DNA from: Lumbricus rubellus
Lineage: Eukaryota > Annelida > Clitellata > Crassiclitellata > Lumbricidae
DNA: 64,000 nucleotides
Assembly (NCBI GenBank): GCA_945859605.1
Contig: OX243812.1
Span: forward strand, 45,486,009 to 45,550,008
Reading direction: 5' to 3'
Below the pieces are notes generated by a model. That model saw nothing but the letters and a program-made list of their open reading frames with translations, ran no database searches and had not been told where the DNA came from. A program made the position numbers and the translations under genes. This document shows, in pieces, positions 43,315-53,118 of this stretch; position 1 is the stretch's first letter; the number at the start of each line of letters is the position of its first letter.

Positions 43315-44059
43315 ACTACAACTGACCATGAAACTGACCGTCACTTCAACAGACTGACTACCATTTCATCACTCATCGCGCTTTTCATTCGAAACTTAAA
43401 ACACTTCTTTTCAAGAACTCTTACCCTGTCTCGTCTGATCCTGACCCTCCAATTCTCAGCCCAGACGACACCCGCCTTAGTAGCTGTTCTGCCCCTCTGA
43501 TCCTATGGTAACTCGACCCGGACCACCTCGGACTACTCTTACGGACAACCCTTTTGACTCGACGCAGCGCTCGTGAATAAGCTGGTGCCCCGCGCTTGGC
43601 TTTCAAGTATATCGCTTTAGAAATTTCGAGTTTACGTTTACGATTACGATTACGATTACGACCACTTAAGACCACGGATCCAGAATAATGGACAGCGACC
43701 AATGGAGCAACGATATATATGTACAGATCTGACAAATTAAAAAATTGAATTGCAATTTAAGCTGCAAGTCAGAGCCACAAATGTCTGATTCCTGTTAGCA
43801 AGTTGCATGTTGAAAGCGATGGTGATCAATCAGTTCATCTAAAGTCTAAACTCTAAATTAAAGAGTTTATTACTCTAGCTCAATTTTATTTTGCAATGAG
43901 AACCAGATGTGATCAACATAAATGTGTACTTGTTTATTTGCCGCTGGGTTACAAACCGTTTGTATAAATTGTATTATGTTTTTTTATAAACCCTACATTA
44001 TTATACACATAGACTCTAATGCAAAGAGACAGACAACACAGACAGACGGAAACACACAC

Positions 44060-44107
<48 letters not shown>

Positions 44108-44225
44108 GGACAGATTCGGCAGACAACAAGAGGGTCAATTAATAGACCGATGGAGTGATAGATTTCGCTCTGGACATCGGAGGGGTCGGGGGGTCGGTGG
44201 GTGGGGGGTCGGTGGATGGTCTAAC
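43315..44225. other. Intron, with GA satellite and a G-rich patch by the donor
   Basis: (GA)n at 44063-44107. At 44180-44218 the plus strand has ggggtcggggggtcggtggg, i.e. C-rich accgacccc repeats starting about 12 bp into the intron on the sense strand. No coding exon recognised. Confidence 0.5.
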
Positions 44226-44341
44226 CGTCTTCGAATGCCTTTCTTCCTCGAATGACTCCAGCTTCTTCTCTGCTATCCGCCTCGCTCTCTTCTGAAGTCG
44301 GATCCGAAACTCCTGGCGCTGCTTCACCGTTACGACAATGC
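44226..44341 (-). CDS. Voltage-sensor protein exon: end of S4 and coiled coil
   Basis: 116-bp exon; acceptor gcatag at 44347-44342, donor gttaga from 44225. Phase 1 in (completes Gly), phase 0 out. Codes IVVTVKQRQEFRIRLQKRAR and onward to HSKT: the position just after S4 where Hv1 has NGIIISVKTRSERQ and its dimerising coiled coil. Highly charged, heptad-like. The acceptor lies in the first unit of a 27-bp minisatellite. Confidence 0.8.
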
Positions 44342-44452
44342 CTATGCAAGACAATGTAATCAGACAATGCCTGCATGACAATGTAATCAGACAATGCCTG
44401 CATGACAATGTAATCAGACAATGCCTGCATGACAATGTAATCAGACAATGCA
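44341..44452. repeat. 27-bp minisatellite copying a splice acceptor
   Basis: About four units of caatgcctgcatgacaatgt + aatcaga. On the sense (minus) strand each unit contains tgcag|gcattg, a copy of the acceptor and first bases of the exon at 44341. A fifth, related unit (gcctatgcaagacaatgtac) lies at 47919-47945, beyond three inserted transposons. Confidence 0.9.
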
Positions 44453-44464
44453 TATATATATATA

Positions 44465-45675
44465 CACCGTGATTCAAAAAAAAGTAAGCCAAATTGTTTT
44501 TCATATATCTCTAATGCCTGATAACATATCACGCTAAAATTTTCCAAATATTTAGAGAATTGGACCAAGAATATGATTCCAAAATTTCATGAGATAAAGT
44601 TGAACGGATAAAAAGATATGAATCTTTAAACTTCATATGACGAAATTGTGGTTTACAAGCAAATTTCTGTCAGATTCAGTAAAATGTAAGTCAAACTTTT
44701 TCTCATATCTCTAATGCCTGATGATCAATCATTCTAAAATTTTCCAGATATGTAGATAATGGAACTGACAATATGTCTCCAATGGTATGATTTGATTATT
44801 TAATTAAATAAGATGCTTAAAGTATCATCCTCCAGCTGGCGCCATGCATTGGGCAACAGCATCGTCGATTATCCTCTGGTCCAGGCCATCCCACACTTCC
44901 AACAAGCGTTGCTTCAGATCGTTTATATCATGGATTGTTGTCTGGTTGGCTCGGTCTTTCATCATGCACGCTCCACACTTTATAGTCGACAGGATTCAAA
45001 TATGGGTTGTTCGGAGGCCATAATGTGGGAGAAATGAAGTCTGGCGTCTCTCTTGTCAGCATTTCGATGCTTTCATTGGCTATGTGGGCTGGCGCTGTTC
45101 TGTTGAAAAAGGAAACAGCCTTCTGGGGCTTTAGATTTCTGATAACAGGTGGAAGATGTTGTCACAGCAGAACGTTGCGAAAATATAGGCTACTCCGTAA
45201 AAGTTTACTCCAGGATCACTGAAGACCAAAATTGGGAACTATCAGGCATCGAAACCGCAGCGAACACCATAACAGATTTGCGGAAAACTGAACTTTCTGG
45301 AGATGAAGTTTAAATATTCATATCTTTCTATCCGTTCAAATGTATGACATGATATTTTGGAATCTTATTCGTGGTTTAATTCTCTAAATATCTGGAAACT
45401 TTTGGTATGATTAATTATCAGGCATTGGAGATATAATAAAAACAGTTTAGCTTACTTTTTTATTGAATCTGACAGAAAATTGCTTGTAAACGGCAATTTC
45501 GGCATATGAAGTTTAAAGATTCATATCTTTTTATCCGTTCAACTTTGTCTCATGAAATTTTGGAATCATATTCTTGGTCCAATTCTCTAAATATTTGGAA
45601 AATTTTAGCGAGATATGATATCAGGCATTAGAGATATATGAAAAATAATTTGGCTTACTTTTTTGATTCACGGTG
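44465..45675 (-). mobile_element. Mariner-like element 1 with long TIRs (dead)
   Basis: 1,211 bp, ends caccgtgattcaaaaaaaag / complementary gattcacggtg, flanked by TA. Inverted arms are about 230 bp and each contains a directly repeated about 205-bp motif (agccaaattgtttttcat, tctctaatgcctgat). The middle (44813-45180) retains, on the minus strand, part of a Tc1/mariner transposase: WPPNNPYLNPVDYKVW-like block and the helical C-terminus. Frames are broken. Confidence 0.82.
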
Positions 45676-45687
45676 TATATATATATA

Positions 45688-46904
45688 CACCGTGATTCAA
45701 AAAAAACTAAGCCAAATTGTTTTTCTTATATCTCTAATGCCTGATAACATATCACGCTGAAATTTTCCATTTATTTAGAGAATTGGACCAAGAATATGAT
45801 TCAAAAATTTCATGAGATAAAGTTGAACGGATAAAAAGATATGAATATTTAAACTTCATATGCCGAAATTGCTGTTTACAAGCAATTTTCTGTCAGATTC
45901 AATAAAAAGTAAGCCAAATTGTTGTTCTTATATCTCTAAAGCCTGATAATTAATCATGCTGAAATTGTCCAGATATTTAGACAATTGAACAAAAAATAGG
46001 ATTCCAAAATATCATGTTATAAAGTGGAACGGATCGAAAGATATGAATATTTAAGCTTCATCTCCAGAAATGTCAGTTTTCAGCATGTCTGTTATGGTGT
46101 TCGTTGCGGTTTCGATGCTTGATATATTTTCCAATTTTGGTCTTCAGGGATCCTGGAGTAAAATTAACGGAGTATATTATCGCAATGTTCTGCTGTCACA
46201 ACATCATCCACCTATTGTCAGAAATCTATAGCCCCAGAAGGCTGTTTTCTTTTTCAACAGAACAGCACCAGCCCACAGAGCCAAGGAAACCATCGAAATG
46301 CTGACAAGATAGACGCCAGACTTCGTTTCTCTCGCATTATGGCCTCCGAACAACCCAGATTTGAATCCTGTCGACTATAAAGTGTGGAGCACGCATGATG
46401 CAAGGCCGAGTCTAGCAGACAACTATCCATGATATAAACGATCTGAAGCAACGCTTGTTGGAAGTGTGGGATGGCCTGGACAAGGATAATCGACGATGCT
46501 GTTGCCCAATGCATGGCGCCAGCGCCTCCAGGTTTGCGTGCACGCAGGAGGAGGACATTTTGAGCATGTTGTTTAATTAAAAAATCAAACCATACTGTTG
46601 GGTCATATTGTTAGTTCAATTCTCTACATATCTGGAAAATTTTAGAATGATTAATCATTAGGCATTAGAGATACTAAGGACACGTTTTATTGAATCTGAC
46701 AGAAAATTGCTTGTAAACTGCAATTTCGGCATATAAAGTTTAAATATTCATATCTTTTTATCCGTTCAACTTTATCTCATGAAATTTTGGAATTATATTC
46801 TTGGTCCACTTCTCTAAATATTTGGAAAATATTAGCTTGATATGTCATCAGGTATTAGAGATATATGCAAAACAATTTGGCTTAGTTTTTTTTGAATCAC
46901 GGTG
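45688..46904 (+). mobile_element. Mariner-like element 2, same family, opposite orientation (dead)
   Basis: 1,217 bp, same ends, 12 bp of TA repeat away from element 1. The plus strand at 46235-46560 shows the transposase remnant with LWPPNNPDLNPVDYKVW, the signature around the third catalytic residue; the second catalytic Asp (QQDSAPAH-type) has become NRTAPAH, and stops occur. Confidence 0.85.
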
Positions 46905-46910
46905 TATATA

Positions 46911-47914
46911 CAGGGTGGGCCAGCATAAATGAACCAACTTTGCATGCTTATAACTCCGCCAATTTGTGGAATTTATTTGCACTTTATGCGTCAAATTAAA
47001 GGTATTTCGTTCTAGTATTTCCTCTGAAAAGGTCGAATCGATACCAGTTCAAGTTTTAATTATACGCCCGGAACAGCGCTACCTACCATATTTCGTTGTC
47101 ATTTTTGACGTAATATGGCGACGTTGTCAGACGATGATCGCGTTTTGATCCTAATTTTGCAAACTGACAATGGATTTAATTCGTTTGAAATGATTAACAA
47201 GTTTTCGAACAGAGGATGGAATAACAAAATGCCTTGAATCATCTGCTACGGAAAATTGATAAAACAGAACTTTCTATACACTCGTAAATCATGGGAATCG
47301 GTGCGCACGGCGCGCACATCCGCTATTATTGCTCGTGTGTCCGAATAAATTTGCAGTCAAGACAATGACCCGGGCAGGCCAAACTCCCAGGGAAATTCTT
47401 TGCTGAACAGGTAGTCCTAGAGACACCGTGTAACGTATTGGAAAGAACTGATCTAAAGTTATTCGTCGACGTGAAGTCCAATAGCTCTCCAACCCTGACG
47501 CAAAGAAACGGCTGGAGTGCTACCAGCTGTTTCTTGGCTTAAAAAAGCAGCGCGTGGTAGCGCGCACGGCTGTTGATAAAGTTGAAAGGACATGGTTTAG
47601 CGATAAGAAGATATTCATGGTAGAGATACCTACAAACACCTAAAATGATTGTGTATGTGCGCCTGTTAGAAAAAAAACGATTTGTGAATATCCCTGCGAA
47701 ACGGCGCCATTTTACGTCAAAAATGTCAACGAAATATGGTAGCTAGCGCTGTTCCAAATATATAATTCAAACTTGAACTATTATCGATTCGACCTTCTCA
47801 GAGGAAATACTAGAGTGAAACACCTTTAATATGACGCATAAAGTACAAATAAATTCCAAAAACTGGCGGAGCTATAAGCATGCAAAGTTGGTTCATTTAT
47901 GCTGGCCCACCCTG
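46911..47914 (+). mobile_element. Mariner-like element 3 of another family (dead)
   Basis: 1,004 bp, ends cagggtgggccagcataaat / complement, TA on both sides. Long inverted arms of about 200 bp (catgcttataactccgccaa, cctctgaaaaggtcgaatcg). Interior 47290-47480 has remnants of the transposase helix-turn-helix region with stops. Shares the TATA spacer with element 2. Confidence 0.82.
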
Positions 47915-48328
47915 TATAGCCTATGCAAGACAATGTACTCAGACAATGGCGGATCTCTGTAACATTATCGAATGCATCCTTCACATATCATTACCATCTT
48001 TTGCTGTGGCAGTTACATGTATGCTTATGTAGTTTAAGAAAGTCAATCTTTTTGTCCTTCCGGCTGGAATTAATCCCTCGCAGGGGAGGGGTCAGCCACT
48101 CGGATCAGTTTTAGTTTAAGAAAGTCAATGTTACTGATTAAGAAGTTTTTTTACCCATGCAACAGCTGAGAAAGAAAACATTTGCCACCATAGACATCCG
48201 AATAATTACTAGTGTCATACATGTATGTTTGCATCTATGTAACAAAAAACCATTCTACTTATACAACTGTTACAAACAAGTTCAAACATATAAGTTGTCG
48301 TAATTGCAATCTCAAAGTCTAGTGATTA
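47915..48328. other. Intron between mariner 3 and the pogo element
   Basis: Contains the stray minisatellite unit at 47919-47945 and atacatgtatg. The rest is featureless. TA at 48327-48328 is the pogo target site. Confidence 0.4.
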
Positions 48329-48650
48329 GGGTAGGTGGGGGCAAGACGCCCATGTTAAGCAGAAAATGCAATAAAAAATGTTCAGTTTGACATTTTATTA
48401 AAACTATTGATTAGAAGGTAACAGAAACCATATTTACCACTTGTTATATATCAACTAGGACAGTTACGTTACAGTGAAGTGAGAAATTACCAAAAATATG
48501 TAACTACCCAAGTAGGCGTTTTGCCTCATACTATGGGGCAAAACGCCCATGAGTGGGCGATTTGCCTCCTGTCCTCTGTATACTTATTTACGTGTTAACT
48601 ACAGCAGCGTTGCTCTTACAGTCAATCATGATAGTTAGAGTAGAACTGCA

Positions 48651-50744
48651 CTAATCAATATCGTCATCAGAGTCACAATTAGGGCACACAAAGTGATCAC
48701 CACCCGCAGTACAGGCCTCGTGAGCCCAAAACTTGCACATCTGACATTGCAACCATTCTTCTCTGGGCTTACTGTAACTTTCCCCGCATACAACACATGG
48801 TTCTTCTTCCTCATCGCTGCTTGACAGATAACTGCTCTTCCGTTTAATGGATTTCTTGGACCCTTTCTTCTTTGAAACCGATCCTGCGTCTTTTATCACT
48901 GGTTTATTCTGCTTTGTCTTAGATTTGTCGTTGCTGACACGGCAGTTTTTCTTGGCAACCGTCGGCTGAATCATTTTGGTTTTTCGCTTACGAGTCCCTT
49001 CTTCCTTTTCTGTAGCAGCTTGCTTGTATGGAGATGATGTGACAAGCGCTGCCACTTCTGCCTTTCGAGTTCGCGGGCGACCTCCTTGCAGCTTTGGACG
49101 GGGAGATAAAGCGTTGATGATCTTTCGAGCCTTGTCTGAAGAAGATGCAAAGGAAGTGGATGGTTGGTTCATTGCAGTATCATCGTGCACCAAAGCGCTT
49201 GTCGAGGGCTGGTTCATTGCAGTATCATCCACCAAAGCATCGCTTGCCGAGGGCTGGTTCATTGCAGTATCATCCACCAAAGCATCGCTTGTCGAGGGCT
49301 GGTTCACTGCAGTATCATCCACCAAAGCATCGCTGGTCGAGGGCTGGTTCATTGCAGTATCATCGTGCACCAAAGCGCTTGTCGAGGGCTGGTTCATTGC
49401 AGTATCATCCACCAAAGCATCGCTTGTCGATGGCTGGTTCATTGCAGTATCATCCACCAAAGCATCGCTTGTCGAGGGCTGGTTCATTGCAGTATCATCC
49501 ACCAAAGCATCGCTTGTCGAGGGTTGGTCTTCTTCAGTCACAGCGGAGCCTGCGAAATCACCATCCGTAAACACATTCTCATCAAACGGCCAAAGCCCGC
49601 ACACCTGAAATCCTGTAATGGCTTTGTCTGGAGTTGCTGAACGCAAGAATGCTTGACCAAAAATACCAGCCATGTCGAAGAAAGAGATGCGTTTGCCGAA
49701 ATGTCCGGTCATCCAGCTATCCGCTGCCAAATTGTACGAACTCTTAAGCGATTTGAAGTAGGTTCTGTCCAAAGGCTGCATTTTATGTGTGCTATGAGGA
49801 GGTAAGGTTATTAAGTGAATTCCATACTCTCGAGCATAGTTGATAGCGGCCAATGTCTTATGGCTGTGGTGCCCGTCCATGATTATGACATGTTGTGAAT
49901 CTCGAGATGAATTTGTAAACTGCACGAAATGTTGCAGCCACTTCACAAACAACGTCGAATCAGTCCACCCACTTGCACTGCAACAACCCAGTGACTGCGG
50001 CGGAGCACCGGCCATTAGAGTTTCAACCATCCTCTTCCTTGGGAATATCATCATGGGAGGCAGGTAGGTCCCCGCAGCACTCATGGCACATATTACCGTA
50101 ACTGTCTTTCCGCGTTCGCCACTTGTCATTTTGCTTACTTGCTTAATTCCCTTCGTGGCGACGATATTTACGGGCCTATGCACATTTGTTATGCCGGTTT
50201 CGTCCATATTCCAGATTTGTGATGGAAGAAACTGACGCTTCTGAAGAACCTCTTTGTAGAGCGCATAGAATCGCTGCACCTGTGGTCTGTTAAAGGCGAC
50301 GGCGCGAGACAAGTTCGTTGCCTGTGGACTCCTGATTGACAGATCAGGATACCGGCTAAAAAATCCATTTAACCAATCTCTTCCCGCCTTACCACTGACC
50401 TTGTTAAACGGATGCTTCAAGTTATATGACTCCGCAATTTCAAACGCCAGACGCTTGACGTCGTTCACAGTCAACCCGTACATGGATCGCTCCATCGTTT
50501 GAATGTGATCGTGCAATTCCTTCTCCACGTGAGAAGGAAGCGCAGGCAGGTGTCTTCCTAGAGCAACTTGTCCTGGTTGTTCAACTTTTTTATCTCTGTG
50601 TCGTCTGAGTGTGCGCGCTGGTACATCGTATTCCTTGCTCGCTCTGATTAGTGGAATTCCATCATTAATTGCCTTCAGAGCATCTTCCAGGTTTTTGTTT
50701 CCATAATGCCCTCGCACAGTTTTTTTGACGTAAGTCCGAACCAT
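48651..50744 (-). CDS. Pogo-like DDE transposase with PHD finger
   Basis: 697 residues, uninterrupted. N-terminal psq-type helix-turn-helix (LEDALKAINDGIPLIRASKE ... PARTLRRHRDK), then a CENP-B-like region (KAGRDWLNGFFSRYPDLSIR), then the DDE core: WNMDETGI, IIMDGHHSHKT and MQPLDRTYFKSLK. Second and third Asp are 35 residues apart (DD35D). About nine repeats of 15 residues (STSDALVDDTAMNQP) follow; then a basic Lys-rich region and a C-terminal C4HC3 PHD-like finger (CVVC ... CQMC ... HEAC ... CPNC). All expected catalytic residues are present, so the protein may be active. It would cut and paste its own element; the PHD finger may guide it to chromatin. Confidence 0.93.
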   Translation of the reverse strand: MVRTYVKKTVRGHYGNKNLEDALKAINDGIPLIRASKEYDVPARTLRRHRDKKVEQPGQVALGRHLPALPSHVEKELHDHIQTMERSMYGLTVNDVKRLAFEIAESYNLKHPFNKVSGKAGRDWLNGFFSRYPDLSIRSPQATNLSRAVAFNRPQVQRFYALYKEVLQKRQFLPSQIWNMDETGITNVHRPVNIVATKGIKQVSKMTSGERGKTVTVICAMSAAGTYLPPMMIFPRKRMVETLMAGAPPQSLGCCSASGWTDSTLFVKWLQHFVQFTNSSRDSQHVIIMDGHHSHKTLAAINYAREYGIHLITLPPHSTHKMQPLDRTYFKSLKSSYNLAADSWMTGHFGKRISFFDMAGIFGQAFLRSATPDKAITGFQVCGLWPFDENVFTDGDFAGSAVTEEDQPSTSDALVDDTAMNQPSTSDALVDDTAMNQPSTSDALVDDTAMNQPSTSALVHDDTAMNQPSTSDALVDDTAVNQPSTSDALVDDTAMNQPSASDALVDDTAMNQPSTSALVHDDTAMNQPSTSFASSSDKARKIINALSPRPKLQGGRPRTRKAEVAALVTSSPYKQAATEKEEGTRKRKTKMIQPTVAKKNCRVSNDKSKTKQNKPVIKDAGSVSKKKGSKKSIKRKSSYLSSSDEEEEPCVVCGESYSKPREEWLQCQMCKFWAHEACTAGGDHFVCPNCDSDDDID
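49160..49530. repeat. 45-bp coding minisatellite in the pogo transposase
   Basis: About nine 45-bp units (gcagtatcatccaccaaagc core), in frame, two variant units with gtgcaccaaagcgctt. Length differences between copies would be expected. Confidence 0.92.
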
Positions 50745-51260
50745 TCCTTAAAAGAGAAAATAAGAAAGTGATTGTACCCTACATTGCTAGATAGTTGTGT
50801 TGCTTAATTTATTCAATTGTGATGGGGCAAAACGCCTACTGGGCATTTTACCCCAAACACTTGATAGGCGTTTTGCCCCACACAACATGCCTCAGCTTAC
50901 AAGATCACTTCACAAAACCCTTTCAATATCGCTCAAAAACAAAGCTTATTATCCACAAAGCACATATAAACCTATTGAATTGCAAAGTTTCATTATGTGC
51001 ACGGCGATTCTTGGCACAAATTAGACAATGTGGCTGAACAAAAATTTTACAAGAAAGCAGTTTCAAAAGAAAAAATCGTGATTTTGTACTCACTCTTGAC
51101 GGAATCTGCACGCGATCGAATAGCAATAGTCGCTAGGTGGCGTTCCACGGTTCTACTACAAAGAACTGTGAAATAATAAATAACCCGTGTATATATGACC
51201 TATAGGCGTTATGCCTCCAGTAGGCGTCTTGCCCCCACCTACCCTACATCATTGTTGGGC

Positions 51261-51385
51261 CAAAGTCGGTTAGTGGGTCGGTGGGTCGGTGAGTGGGTCG
51301 GTGGGTCGGTGGTCGGTGAGTGGGTCGATGGGTCGGTGAGTGGGTCGATGGGTCGGTGAGTGGGTCGGACGGTGGGTCGGTCGGT
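51261..51385. repeat. TCGGTGGG-type repeat next to a splice donor
   Basis: Irregular array of gggtcggtgagt and gggtcggtg. On the sense strand, C-rich cccaccgac starts about 25 bp after the S4 exon donor. Confidence 0.88.
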
Positions 51386-51407
51386 CTACACGATTCTGAT
51401 GACTTAC

Positions 51408-51546
51408 CGTCGACGACCCTGGCTATTCGCCAGAGCAGAAGAATGACAAGTACGGCGGCCGCCTTCTGACCTTCTTCACCTGATACGCCTCCAAGGAAGA
51501 CGATGTCTATGGCGAATGACGACACGATTATCACTGCATCGAATAT
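51408..51546 (-). CDS. Voltage-sensor protein exon: S3 and S4 helices
   Basis: 139-bp exon, acceptor ttgtag, donor gtaagt, phase 0 in and 1 out. It begins IFDAVIIVSSFAIDIVF (S3; compare ILDAVVVVVSFILDIV in human Hv1, both Asp conserved) and ends AAAVLVILLLWRIARVVD plus G (S4; Hv1 LLILLRLWRVARIING). Arg residues R2 and R3 of Hv1 are kept, R1 is Leu, and the Asn after R3 is Asp. The S3-S4 loop (GGVSGEEGQK) lacks the zinc-binding His of Hv1. A voltage sensor with altered gating charge is expected. Confidence 0.88.
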
Positions 51547-51805
51547 CTACAACGTTTCACTTACTATTATTTAATAATAATATTTTTAAAAATAATATTA
51601 TTAAAATAATAATAATAAAAATTTCAATCGCTATCCAGCGCTACAATGCCGTTGCCTACCAAGGAACCTTGTCCGGATTACCTGGGGCCATGGTCCGGCC
51701 ACCCTAAGCAATCTAAAATTGATATGTTAAAGTAAATCGAAACCTAAACCTTACATTCCAGTTTTAATAATAAGAATAATAATAATAATATCTACAACGT
51801 TTCAC
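51542..51805. mobile_element. Small insertion bounded by 19-bp direct repeats at a splice site
   Basis: aatatctacaacgtttcac occurs at 51542-51560 and 51787-51805. The 226 bp between end in an (aat)n-type tail, so this looks like a retroposed sequence with target duplication. The repeat contains the S3-S4 exon acceptor. The inserted body (gctacaatgccgttgcctac ... catggtccggcca) was not identified. Confidence 0.65.
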
Positions 51806-51916
51806 ATAGAATAGTTTTTGAAGCAAATGAATTTCTAATTAAATTGCTTTAAACCCGAAAATAGAAATCTTCAATGACCACGACCTAATAGTGACCTGAT
51901 CTACTAAAAACCTAAC

Positions 51917-51970
51917 CTCGATTTTGTGCTTGAAAAACGTCCTTCCCATCGCTAAGATCTTGATCAAGTC
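51917..51970 (-). CDS. Voltage-sensor protein exon: S2 end to S3 start
   Basis: 54-bp phase 0-0 exon coding DLIKILAMGRTFFKHKIE, flanked by tttcag and gttagg. It corresponds to Hv1 EIIFKLFVFRLEFFHHKFE; the S2 Lys is kept. It joins the neighbouring exons without a break. Confidence 0.87.
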
Positions 51971-52137
51971 CTGAAACAAAGATATTCTTATCACAGTCAC
52001 AGTCACATATATTGTATCGTCAAAGTTATATATTATATTGTTGTTATTTCTTAGCCGCATCATTACTATTACTGTCCTATATATTTATTCGTAGGAATGT
52101 GCATAAAACTATATAATTATCTATATATGAAGAAGAA

Positions 52138-52219
52138 TGTATGTATGTATGTATGTATGTATGTATGTATGTATGTATGTATGTATGTATGTATGTATGT
52201 ATGTATGTATGTATGTATG
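52138..52219. repeat. ATGT microsatellite
   Basis: About 20 units of gtat. Confidence 0.97.
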
Positions 52220-52567
52220 CATATTGTTAGTTAGCAAAAATAAGATTCAGAAAGAGCCTCATGACGCAGACATACATGTAGCTCGATCTTGTCTGAGGCT
52301 TTCTTCTTTGCTCACTTTAAGGATCTATATATAACCCCACTTTGCAATTATGAGAATTATCCTATTTTCTCTTCCTCGTCAGTAAGTTATGAATTCGGCG
52401 GAGTTGTATGTAACGTATCAGTTGAAGTTTTGTTTGTTTAAGTCTTGTTTAGAGATCTAATATCTGAGACATTAATATTTATCTACCATCGTAAGTTACA
52501 CCGTATACCATAAATCTAACAATTTGCATGAGATGACCTGAAAATAATTATCAATAATCACTCTGAC

Positions 52568-53046
52568 CTCAATGACGAGGAATCCGAGAAGTGCAATGCT
52601 GGCGAAATGAAGTCCGTGAGCGACCTCGTGCAGGAGGTCATGCTCTCCCTCTTCCACGTGGTGATAGTCGGCCATCGCAGACGTGTAGTCATCCTTCTTC
52701 ACAACCGAATCTGCCACCAGACCACTGCCACTGCCACTGCCACTGCCACTGCCACTGCCACTGCCACTGCCTTTCGTCGCTTGAGTCCGATTCATCGATA
52801 CGAGATGATGTCGGTTGTTTCTGTCGTGGATCATCGTCAAGTTCGTTCCCGTCGTCGTCGTCGTCGTCGTATGGTTCAGACCCCCTCCTCCTCCGCCATC
52901 GTCCTCCTCCCTCGACGGTTCGTCTCGAAGCATCCTTAGGATGAGGTCGACGTCGTCACCAGTGTATCCGTGCAGCTTTCCCGGCTGCGTCTCTCGAATG
53001 TACTTGAGCAGACTCGACAGCTGCAAGTCACGCCGGTGCAGTTTGT
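52568..53046 (-). CDS. Voltage-sensor protein exon: giant S1-S2 loop and S2
   Basis: 479-bp exon, acceptor attgcag, donor gtcaga, phase 1 in and 0 out. The loop of about 130 residues replaces the about 12-15 residues of Hv1: DKLHRRDLQLSSLLKYIRET, an acidic/Gly stretch, poly-Thr, three N-glycosylation sequons (NHT, NLT, NRT), and a Gly-Ser repeat from a cactgc satellite. Then a His-rich segment (YHHVEEGEHDLLHEVAHGLH) leads into S2 (FASIALLGFLVIE, with the S2 Glu). Hv1's zinc-binding His before S2 is matched by GLHF. The loop is extracellular in this family, consistent with the sequons. Confidence 0.85.
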
Positions 53047-53054
53047 CTGCAATC

Positions 53055-53118
53055 AACATTACAAGGTTTAAGACATTACTAGCAAAACACCTAAAAGGGG
53101 TCTTTTTTGCCCACCCTG
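53055..53118. mobile_element. Terminal fragment of a mariner-type element beside an exon
   Basis: gcccaccctg at 53109-53118 followed by TA is the typical end of a mariner (cagggtgggc). The fragment reads ggggtcttttttgcccaccc and runs to within about 10 bp of the acceptor at 53047. Confidence 0.6.

Larger units (their letters stand above)
48329..51244. mobile_element. Apparently intact pogo-like transposon
   Basis: 2,916 bp with 22-bp perfect terminal repeats (gggtaggtgggggcaagacg + cc) and TA target duplication (48327-48328, 51245-51246), as for Tc1/mariner-pogo elements. It carries a full-length transposase on the minus strand. Subterminal copies of ggcgttttgcc / ggcaaaacgcc at 48514-48570 and 50822-50880, in both orientations, look like transposase-binding sites. 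Located in the S4/coiled-coil intron. Confidence 0.92.

Noticed and set aside
48976..49640. Plus-strand frames of 141-210 residues opposite the pogo transposase
   Set aside because: Shadows of the 45-bp coding repeat of the transposase; no independent features.
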